DNA from: Sorangium cellulosum
GTDB lineage: Bacteria; Myxococcota_A; Polyangia; Polyangiales; Polyangiaceae
Direction: 5' to 3'
Assembly: GCF_004135735.1 (NCBI RefSeq)
Contig: NZ_CP012670.1
Location: 4,299,501 to 4,363,500 of the forward strand
DNA length: 64,000 bases
Shown: piece by piece, positions 36,815-43,968 of the stretch
Numbering within the stretch: the stretch's first letter is position 1
Layout: each line of letters opens with the position of its first letter
The notes under the pieces: generated by a model
The model's database searches: none
The model's input: only the letters and a program-made list of their open reading frames with translations
What the model was told of the DNA's origin: nothing
Program-made: the position numbers and the translations under genes

Positions 36815-39553
36815 TCAGGCCACGGCCGGCGCCGGCGGCGCCTCGAACGCGGCGCGGAGCGCCTGCGCGCGCTGCTCGACGGCCGCCGACGCCGGCGGCG
36901 GCACCGGCTCCTCCGCCTCGGCCGACAGCGCCATGGCGAAGGCGTCGATCGCGGCCTCGATCACGCCCTCGATCGGGCGCGCCGCGAGCTCGTCCGGCGC
37001 GTCGTGCACCGCCACCATGCCCATCAGCACCGCGCGCACCTGGGCCGCCGCCCGCGGCGACGCCTCGGCGGCGGGCCGCGCCGCGTCCTCGCCGGCGCCC
37101 TCCGCGCCGCGCCCCCCCGGGCCCACGCCGTCCCGCGCCGCCCGCGCGATCTCGGCCGACAGCGGCCCGCTCAGCCGCGCCACGAGCCGCTCCTGCACGT
37201 AGGCGCGGAGGCCGGGATCCGTCCGCTTCCGCTCCTCGGGCAGCGCCGCGATCGGCCGCAGGTCCGCCGCGAGCTCCCGGCGCGCCGGCTCCAGCGCCTT
37301 GTCGATGGCCGCGGCGATCGCCCGCCGCTCGCGGTGCAGGTACGCCGCGCTCTCGCGGCGCCGATCGGCCTCCGCGCGCGCGCGGCGCACCGCCTCGCGA
37401 TCCTCGGCGGCGCGCGCCGACGCGGCCTGGGCGAGCTCGGCCGCGATGCGGCCCGCCTTGCGCCGGAGCGCGCGCTCGCGGAGCGCGTCGCTCGCGTCGA
37501 CGATCTGCTCGTCGAAGAGCGCCTCCACCTCGGCCCACCCCGAGGCCGCGAGCGCCGCCTCGTCGCCGAGCCGCCCCTTGAGCGACAGCCGCGCCGAGAA
37601 GGCGATCGGCGGCGCGAGCGAGGTGATCGCGCTCGCCGCGAGGCTGTCGCGCACGTGCGCGAGCACCTCGCCGAGGGCGTCGGGCCTGAGCCGGTCGGCC
37701 TTGTTCGCGAGGATCTGCACCGGCACGCCGAGCGCGCCGATCTCGGCGAGCACCCGCCGCTCCGACTCCTTCATCGCCTGGGGCGCGTCGAGCAGCCAGA
37801 CGGCGACGTGGGCCTCGTCGAACGCCCGCCGCGCCTCCGCGATGTGGTCGGGGTCCGGCGCGTTGAAGCCGGGCGTGTCGAGGATCTCGACGCGCTTGAG
37901 CCGCTCGATGGGCGCGTAGATGAAGACCCGCGCGACCCTGTCGCCCGCGGCCGCGAGCGCGCGCAGCGTGTCCTTCAGCGCCGCGTGCGGCACGACGCGG
38001 TCCTGGCCGCCGCGCACGACGATGCGCGCGAACGGGTCGGGCGCCCACGCGACCCAGTGGAGCGTCGCGGTCGTCGGCAGGACGCCGGTCGGCGCCACGT
38101 CCTCGCCGAGCAGCGCGTTCAGGAACGTGCTCTTGCCGGCGTTGAACTCGCCGACCACGGCGGCCCGGAGCGGGCGCTCCCGCTCCACGACGAGCGCCTC
38201 GGTCGCGGCGAGCAGGTCGAGCCGGTCGAGGAGCCTGGCCGTGCGCGCGAGCTCGCGCAGCACGTCGCCCCACGCGGCGGCCGCGGCGCGCGGCCCGGCC
38301 GCGCCGCTCTCCTCGGGGAGCCAGCCGCGCAGGATGGAGCGGCGGAGGTCGTCGGCCCACGCGGCGCCGTCGCCGGTCACGGCGTCGAGCGCGTCGAGCG
38401 CCGCGGCCCCCTGCCCCTCCGCCGCGAGCGCCGCGGCGTCGCGCAGCCGGACGAGGTCCGCCGAGAGCAGCGGCGCCGCCGCGCCCCCCGAGGGCGATCG
38501 CGCGGCGCGCGCGGCGAGCGCCTCGAGCGCGCCGAGGTCGCGCATCTCGACGGCCATGCGGAGGAGCGCCGCCGCGGCCGCGCGGTCGCCGGCGGAGAGC
38601 CCGCGCGCGAGCGCCTGCCGCGCGTCGTCGCGCCGCCCCTCGGCGAACGCGAACGCCGCGGCCCAGGTCGGCGCGTCGAGCGCGCCGGCCGCGCGGACGA
38701 CGCGGCGCACGCGGTCGACGACGAGCACGTCGCGGGAGGCGGCGACGAGCGCGGCGCAGAGCTCGTCGGCGCCGGGGACGTCGAGCACGAGCGCGCGGAG
38801 CCCGAGGTCGAGCACCCGCGCCACGTCGGCGGGCGCGAGCGCCGCCGCGCCGAGCGCGCCCGCGGCGGCGCTGGCGGCCGCGGCGCTCGCGGCGGCGCTC
38901 GCCTCGGCCAGCGTGAGCCGGGCGAGGACGAGGGCGGCGCGCCCCTCGATCGCGGCGGGCTCGCCCAGGGGGTCCGCGGCGGCGCGCGCGCCCTCGAGGT
39001 CGCCGCGCGCGAGGGCGCACTCGGCGCGGCGGAGGGCGACGTCGCGATCGGGCGTCGCCGAGAGCGGCGCCGGGATGCGGTCGAGCCAGCGCTGCGCGCG
39101 GGCCGGGTCGCCCGCGGCGAGGTCGAGATCGCACAGGTCGAGCAGCGCGAGCCGCGCCGCGTCGCGCTCCTCGGGCGCGGCGGCGGCCCGCTCGAGGGGC
39201 GCGGCGGCGGCCCGCTCGAGCGCGTCGCGCGCGCCGTCCCAGCCGGTGCGCTGCCCCGCGCGCCCGAGGCGGAGCCACACGTCGGCGCGCCAGGGCACGC
39301 GCCGCGCGAGCTCGGAGAGCGCGGCGACGACCTCGTGGTCGATCCACGCCTCCTCCGCGGCGTCGGCCCAGAGCGCGAGCCCGACGGCCGAGTCGGGCAG
39401 GACCGAGAGGATGGAGCGGGCGTGCTCGCGGGCCTCGAGCGGCATGCCCTTCGCGAGCGCGGCCTCGGCGGCGCTGCGCTCGTTCTCGAGGCCGAGCGCG
39501 AGGATCTCGACCCGGCCGAAGAATCGGTTCAGCGCCTCGACGAGCCTCGCCAT
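36815..39553 (-). CDS. Dynamin-like GTPase with N-terminal TPR-like region
   Basis: 912 residues. The first 440 residues are Ala-rich helical repeats resembling TPRs (for example WRADVWLRLGRAGQRTGW). The GTPase domain follows: G1 GEFNAGKSTFLNALLG (about 468), G2 Thr in VLPTTATLHW, G3 DTPGF, G4 NKAD. After it come long charged helices (about 650-800, with RRARAEADRRRESAAYLHRE), like the stalk and bundle of bacterial dynamin-like proteins. No predicted membrane insertion segment. Such proteins remodel or protect membranes; the added TPR-like region would bind a partner. It converges on the Ser/Thr kinase gene, with only 84 bases between. Confidence 0.88.
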   Translation of the reverse strand: MARLVEALNRFFGRVEILALGLENERSAAEAALAKGMPLEAREHARSILSVLPDSAVGLALWADAAEEAWIDHEVVAALSELARRVPWRADVWLRLGRAGQRTGWDGARDALERAAAAPLERAAAAPEERDAARLALLDLCDLDLAAGDPARAQRWLDRIPAPLSATPDRDVALRRAECALARGDLEGARAAADPLGEPAAIEGRAALVLARLTLAEASAAASAAAASAAAGALGAAALAPADVARVLDLGLRALVLDVPGADELCAALVAASRDVLVVDRVRRVVRAAGALDAPTWAAAFAFAEGRRDDARQALARGLSAGDRAAAAALLRMAVEMRDLGALEALAARAARSPSGGAAAPLLSADLVRLRDAAALAAEGQGAAALDALDAVTGDGAAWADDLRRSILRGWLPEESGAAGPRAAAAAWGDVLRELARTARLLDRLDLLAATEALVVERERPLRAAVVGEFNAGKSTFLNALLGEDVAPTGVLPTTATLHWVAWAPDPFARIVVRGGQDRVVPHAALKDTLRALAAAGDRVARVFIYAPIERLKRVEILDTPGFNAPDPDHIAEARRAFDEAHVAVWLLDAPQAMKESERRVLAEIGALGVPVQILANKADRLRPDALGEVLAHVRDSLAASAITSLAPPIAFSARLSLKGRLGDEAALAASGWAEVEALFDEQIVDASDALRERALRRKAGRIAAELAQAASARAAEDREAVRRARAEADRRRESAAYLHRERRAIAAAIDKALEPARRELAADLRPIAALPEERKRTDPGLRAYVQERLVARLSGPLSAEIARAARDGVGPGGRGAEGAGEDAARPAAEASPRAAAQVRAVLMGMVAVHDAPDELAARPIEGVIEAAIDAFAMALSAEAEEPVPPPASAAVEQRAQALRAAFEAPPAPAVA

Positions 39554-39869
39554 GGGCGGGATGAAAGCCCCGCCGGAGGGCGGTCGTCCAAGAAAAAACG
39601 AAGGCGGGCGGCGGCCGTGGCGCGGCGGGGGCCGGCCCGGCGCACGCCGGAGGGGCGCGCGGCGCCCTGAGTCGCCTCGCCGCGAAGCCAGCCGGGTGAC
39701 CGCGGCGCTGCGCGCAGGCCTCGGCGGGATGCGCCGCGAACGGCGCCGACGGACGGACGGGTGTTGCTACAAAAGGTACCCCGTTCCCGGACGCATGGAG
39801 TACCACGAGCTGCGGGCCGGCCACCGCGGGGCTCGGTGGCGCTCGTCCAGCGCGGGTAGAGCACTCGTC
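39554..39869. other. Divergent intergenic region at the left edge of the accessory block
   Basis: Contains an A-rich patch (AAGAAAAAACGAAG near 39591) just upstream of the GTPase gene and GTTGCTACAAAAGG near 39763, a possible weak promoter for the ATPase gene. Bases 39841-39862 resemble a tRNA D-arm (GCTC, then CAGCGCGGGTAGAGC). No complete tRNA can be folded. Confidence 0.3.
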
Positions 39870-41123
39870 ATGCCAGGCAACCGGATCACCGAGATTCACG
39901 TGGAGGGGCTGCGCTCGCTCGCCGATGTGCGGCTCCGGCTGGATGGGCTCACCGTCCTCATCGGGGATAACGGCAGCGGCAAGAGCAGCCTGATCGAGGC
40001 CTGCGCGCTGCTGCAACGGGCGGCCAGCGAGAGCTTCTCCGAGGACCTGAACAAGATCCACGGCGGTGTCGGGAGCCTGCTTCGCGCCGGCGCCGAACAC
40101 CTGGAGATCGGACTGGTCCTCGCGCCGGAAGGGGGCTCCTGCGAAAGGTTCGAGTACTCCTTCTCGCTCGACAGGAGCGGAGTCATCCTGCGCGAGCGAC
40201 TCGACTGGGTCCGCGGCGAGCTCGATGACAGCGACGCTGTCGCGGAACAGCGTATCGGCATCATCTCGCGCGAGGGAGGGCTCCACAGGAGCAGCTCGTT
40301 CAGCTTTCTGATCGATGAGAAAGGAGCTGCACCCGTCGAAAGAACCATCGATCCCAGGCGACTGGCGCTCTCTTCCTTCGGCGAGTTCCCCCCGCACTGG
40401 CTCCTACGTGAAGCGCTGGCCGCGCTTCGCGCGATCGACGTCCACGTTCCCTTTGACACCACGGCGCGCTGGGTGCAGCGCTCGCGCGGCCAGCCTTCAC
40501 CGTTACGCGGCGCGGCGACGATCGAGCCGGCGGAGGCGCTCTCGCGCTTCGGCGCCAACCTCCCCAACGCGTGGAGCGCCCTCAAGAACGATTTCTCCGA
40601 CGCGCACTGGCGGGAGACGATGGACTACGTCCGTCTGGGCCTCGGGCCCGACGTCGAATCCATCAACGTGCGCGCCGATCCTGGCGGCGGCTCGATCGCG
40701 CTGCGGCTCAAGTACGCCGGAATCGACGAGCAGATCCCCTCGTTCGCGATCTCGGACGGCACGCTCGCGTACCTCGCGTTCGTGGCCCTCTACCGGCTCA
40801 ACACGAAGAAGAGCCTCATCGCCTTCGACGAGCCCGAGATCCACCTGCACCCCGAGCTGCTCCAGCGCGTGCTCGGGTTCTTCGAGGCCATGGCGAAGGA
40901 GCGGCCCGTGCTGCTCGCGACGCACTCCGACCGGCTGCTCGACGGCCTGTCCGATCCCGCCGGTTCGGTCGTCCTCTGCGAGCTCGACGAGCGCCGCGCG
41001 ACGCGGCTCGTCCGCCCGGACCCGGAGGCCCTGCGGGACTGGCTCACGGACTACCGTGGGCTCGGCGACGTGCGGAGCGCCGGCCACGCGGCCTCCGTCA
41101 TCACGCGGCGAGAGGGAGAATGA
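39870..41123 (+). CDS. AAA ATPase of the OLD/RecF-like (AAA_21) type
   Basis: 417 residues from ATG 39870 (ATG 39795 would add 25). Walker A is IGDNGSGKSSLIEAC near residue 36 and begins an SMC/RecF-like fold (VEGLRSLADVRLRLDGLTVL). The C-terminal part has the ABC-like signature region FAISDGTLAYLAFVALY, Walker B SLIAFDEPEIHLHPELL and the switch His in LLATHSDRLLDGL. There is no TOPRIM domain, so this is the ATPase half of a two-gene arrangement. The downstream partner is decayed. Third-position GC is visibly lower than in neighbouring genes, suggesting transfer. Related ATPases often take part in phage defence. Confidence 0.88.
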   Translation: MPGNRITEIHVEGLRSLADVRLRLDGLTVLIGDNGSGKSSLIEACALLQRAASESFSEDLNKIHGGVGSLLRAGAEHLEIGLVLAPEGGSCERFEYSFSLDRSGVILRERLDWVRGELDDSDAVAEQRIGIISREGGLHRSSSFSFLIDEKGAAPVERTIDPRRLALSSFGEFPPHWLLREALAALRAIDVHVPFDTTARWVQRSRGQPSPLRGAATIEPAEALSRFGANLPNAWSALKNDFSDAHWRETMDYVRLGLGPDVESINVRADPGGGSIALRLKYAGIDEQIPSFAISDGTLAYLAFVALYRLNTKKSLIAFDEPEIHLHPELLQRVLGFFEAMAKERPVLLATHSDRLLDGLSDPAGSVVLCELDERRATRLVRPDPEALRDWLTDYRGLGDVRSAGHAASVITRREGE

Positions 41124-41200
41124 CCTCGCTCGCGGTGATCCTGTACGAGGATCAGCGAGGCGTGGAGTAAGGAGTCGGTCTTCACAACCTCGTCGTCGCG
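41120..41200 (+). pseudogene. Remnant of the ATPase partner gene
   Basis: The ATG at 41120 overlaps the ATPase stop as ATGA and encodes MTSLAVILYEDQRGVE before a TAA at 41168. Past that stop the same frame continues GVGLHNLVVAW, which reads like more of the same protein, and then degenerates into arginine-rich sequence. I read this as the N-terminus of a companion protein, interrupted by a stop and then truncated. No downstream part is recognisable before 41308. Confidence 0.45.
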
Positions 41201-41307
41201 TGGAGGCGACGGCAGCATCTGAACGTGGGCCGGCGCTGTTCCGGGGGCAGCGGGGTACACCCCCGCGCGATGGCGCGCGCTTGTTGCTTGTTTGATAGAG
41301 TGGCGCG

Positions 41308-43968
41308 GTGCCGCCGGACATCGTCACAGGGCGCGTCGACGCGCTGGTCGTGACCGCGCTGGAGGACGAGCTCGAGGCGGTGCTCGCGCTCGGCGACGGC
41401 GGCAGGGACGGCTGGCGCGAGGCGCGGGATCGCGGCGGCTTCCCGTGCTGGCTGCGCGAGATCCCGGGCGAGCGCGGCCAGCCGCTCCGCGTGGCCGCGG
41501 CGTGCTCCGGGCGGATGGGCGAGCGCGCGGCGGCGCTGCGGGCGCAGGGGCTCATCGACCAGCTCGACCCGGGGTGCCTCGCGGTTGCCGGCGTCTGCGC
41601 GGGCCGGCGCGGCGAGGTGGCGCTCGGCGACGTCGTCGTCGCGGACCGCGTCTACAGCGCCGGCGAGCGCGGCGAGGGCGCCGGCGAGCGCGCCGCGCAG
41701 GGCGACGCGGGCGGGCTCTTCCACGTCCTCGAGGCGTACGATCTCGAGCGGACGTGGGGCCTGGACGCCGCGCGCTTCGCGCAGGAGTTCGAGCGGTCGA
41801 CGGCGCTCGCGCGCGAGCGCCCGCCGTCGAGGAGCTCGCAGGCGCGCTGGCTCCTGCACGCGCTCCACGCCTTCCAGGCCGAGGGAGGTCCGCCGCCCGC
41901 CGCGCACCCCGAGCGCGCCCGGCGATGCCCGGGCTGGACCGAGCGCCTCGGCGAGCTGGAGGCCCAGGGGGTGCTCCGCATCGGCGACGGCGGCCTCGAG
42001 CTCACGGAGGCGGGCGTCGCGGAGGTCCGCCGCGATCGCCTGCTCCACCCGGACGGCCCGCCGCCGCCCCGGCCGTTCCGCGTGCACATCGGCCCGATCG
42101 CCGCGGGCGAGGCGGCGCACGCGGGCCCCGGGCTCTTCGAGCGGCTCGTGCCGGCCGGGCCGAGGGTGCTCGGCGTCGAGACGGAGGCCGCCGCGATCGC
42201 CCACGTCGCGGGGCGCCTCGGGCGCCGGTCGATCATCGCGAAGGCGGTCTCGGATCACGGCGACCACGACCGCGACGACGGCTTCCGCGCGTTCGCGTGC
42301 CGCGCCTCGGCGGAGTTCCTGCTCGCGTTCCTGCGCCGGCACCTGGAGCCCGCGCGCGACGGGCACGCCTCGCGCGACGGGCACTCCGCGCCCAACGGGC
42401 ACCCCCCGCGCGACGGGCGAGGCCGGAGGCTGCCCCGCCTCCCGGCGCGCGCCGGAGGCGTCCACGCGGGGCCGCGCGGCGACGACATCGTCCTGCCGGG
42501 GGAAGGGCGCAGCGACGATTTCCTCTCGCGCGTCGAGCGCGTGTGCAGGCTGCGCGAGCCCGAGGGCGTCGAGATCGAGTGGTTCGACGCCCCCCTCCCC
42601 TTCGGCTGCTACCTGCGCGTCGCGGTCAACGAGGGCGGCATCATCCGGATCGCGCCGCTCGCGGCGCTGGAGAGCGGCATCTCGACGGAGGCGGTCTCCG
42701 CGTTCCTGGAGAGCATCGACGCCTCGTACCGGCGCGACGATCCCGGCCTCGTGTCCACGCTGGTCTACGGCGGTGAGCCCGCGCCCGAGGCGCTCGTGCG
42801 CTACGCGAGCGCGCGGCGCGTGCGCCTCGTGCGGTTCCTGGAGTACCAGGGGCTCATCGATTTCCGCGGCTACCTCGCGTGGCAGAGCGCGCGGCTCGAG
42901 CGGGACCCGACCTACCCGCCGGCGCTCTACGTCGACCAGCGGATCGCGATCACGGTGGGCCAGGAGGAGACGCTGCACGAGCGCGCGCTCGACGCGTTCG
43001 CCGAGCTGCTCGACTCGGATCACGGCCGGTTCGTGCTGGTGCTCGGCGACTTCGGCACGGGCAAGACGTTCCTCTTGCACGAGCTCGCGCGGCGCATGGG
43101 CGAGGCGGGCGGCCCGCTGACGCCGGTGCTCATCGAGATGCGCGCGCTCGAGAAGGCGCGCGACCTGAGCGCGCTCGTCGCGCAGCACCTCGCGCTCGCG
43201 GGCCTCGGCAAGATCGACCTGCCCGCGTTCCGGCACATGCTCTCCGAGGGGCGGATCGCGCTGCTCTTCGACGGCTTCGACGAGCTCGCCTTCCGCGTCA
43301 CGTACGACCGCGCGGTCGAGCACTTCGACACGCTGCTGCAGGCGGCGCAGGGCAAGGCGGCGAAGGTGGTGGTCACGAGCCGGAGCCAGCACTTCGTCTC
43401 GGAGCAGCAGGTGAAGACCGCGCTCGCGGAGAAGGCCGCGCTCCTGCCCGGCTACCGGCTCGTGTGGCTCCGGCCGTTCACGGGGGCGCAGATCCGGCGG
43501 TTCCTCGTGAACCGGCTCGGCGGCGAGGAGGCGGCGGACGCGCGCCTGCGGCTGCTCGCGGACGTGAAGGACCTGCTCGGCCTGTCGGTGAACCCGCGGA
43601 TGCTCGGGTTCATCGCCGAGATCGAGGAGGCGCAGCTCCGGCAGGCGAAGGCGGGCGACGGGGAGATCACCTCGGCGGGGCTGTACAGGCTCCTCCTCGA
43701 CCGGTGGCTCGTCTGGGAGTACGAGCGCGCGCACCCGCGGGGCGCGCAGCCGGGGCTGTCGGTGGCGCAGCGGTGGCGGGCGGTGACGGAGCTCGCGACG
43801 CGGCTCTGGCACCGGACGGAGCAGAGCGTCAACGTGCGCGAGCTCTCCGCGGAGCTCATCGCGGCGCTGCAGGCGCTCGGGCGGCACGAGCTCGACGCCG
43901 GAGTGACGGCGCACCAGATCGGCTGCGGATCGACGGGCGGATGGGGCTCGGGGTGCGCGAGCGGATGA
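41308..43968 (+). CDS. STAND NTPase: nucleoside-phosphorylase-like domain - NACHT
   Basis: 886 residues. The N-terminus (about 10-340) is a purine-nucleoside-phosphorylase/MTA-nucleosidase-like domain: DALVVTALEDELEAVLAL, VAGVCAGRRGEVALGDVVVA, VLGVETEAAAIAHVAG and AKAVSDHGD with the catalytic acidic residue. A low-complexity hexapeptide repeat (DGHASR-type, about 351-372) and an unassigned domain (about 385-555) follow. The NACHT core has Walker A LGDFGTGKTFLLHE (near 580), Walker B RIALLFDGFDELA (near 650) and VVVTSRSQHF. The C-terminus ends abruptly after AHQIG with ten odd residues; homologues usually continue. Its TGA overlaps the ATG of the next gene. Likely a sensor-effector of an immunity system. 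Confidence 0.85.
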   Translation: MPPDIVTGRVDALVVTALEDELEAVLALGDGGRDGWREARDRGGFPCWLREIPGERGQPLRVAAACSGRMGERAAALRAQGLIDQLDPGCLAVAGVCAGRRGEVALGDVVVADRVYSAGERGEGAGERAAQGDAGGLFHVLEAYDLERTWGLDAARFAQEFERSTALARERPPSRSSQARWLLHALHAFQAEGGPPPAAHPERARRCPGWTERLGELEAQGVLRIGDGGLELTEAGVAEVRRDRLLHPDGPPPPRPFRVHIGPIAAGEAAHAGPGLFERLVPAGPRVLGVETEAAAIAHVAGRLGRRSIIAKAVSDHGDHDRDDGFRAFACRASAEFLLAFLRRHLEPARDGHASRDGHSAPNGHPPRDGRGRRLPRLPARAGGVHAGPRGDDIVLPGEGRSDDFLSRVERVCRLREPEGVEIEWFDAPLPFGCYLRVAVNEGGIIRIAPLAALESGISTEAVSAFLESIDASYRRDDPGLVSTLVYGGEPAPEALVRYASARRVRLVRFLEYQGLIDFRGYLAWQSARLERDPTYPPALYVDQRIAITVGQEETLHERALDAFAELLDSDHGRFVLVLGDFGTGKTFLLHELARRMGEAGGPLTPVLIEMRALEKARDLSALVAQHLALAGLGKIDLPAFRHMLSEGRIALLFDGFDELAFRVTYDRAVEHFDTLLQAAQGKAAKVVVTSRSQHFVSEQQVKTALAEKAALLPGYRLVWLRPFTGAQIRRFLVNRLGGEEAADARLRLLADVKDLLGLSVNPRMLGFIAEIEEAQLRQAKAGDGEITSAGLYRLLLDRWLVWEYERAHPRGAQPGLSVAQRWRAVTELATRLWHRTEQSVNVRELSAELIAALQALGRHELDAGVTAHQIGCGSTGGWGSGCASG

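Noticed and set aside
39841-39880. A real tRNA gene
   Set aside because: Only a D-arm-like piece is visible; no anticodon stem, T-arm or acceptor pairing can be made. Kept as a low-interest finding.
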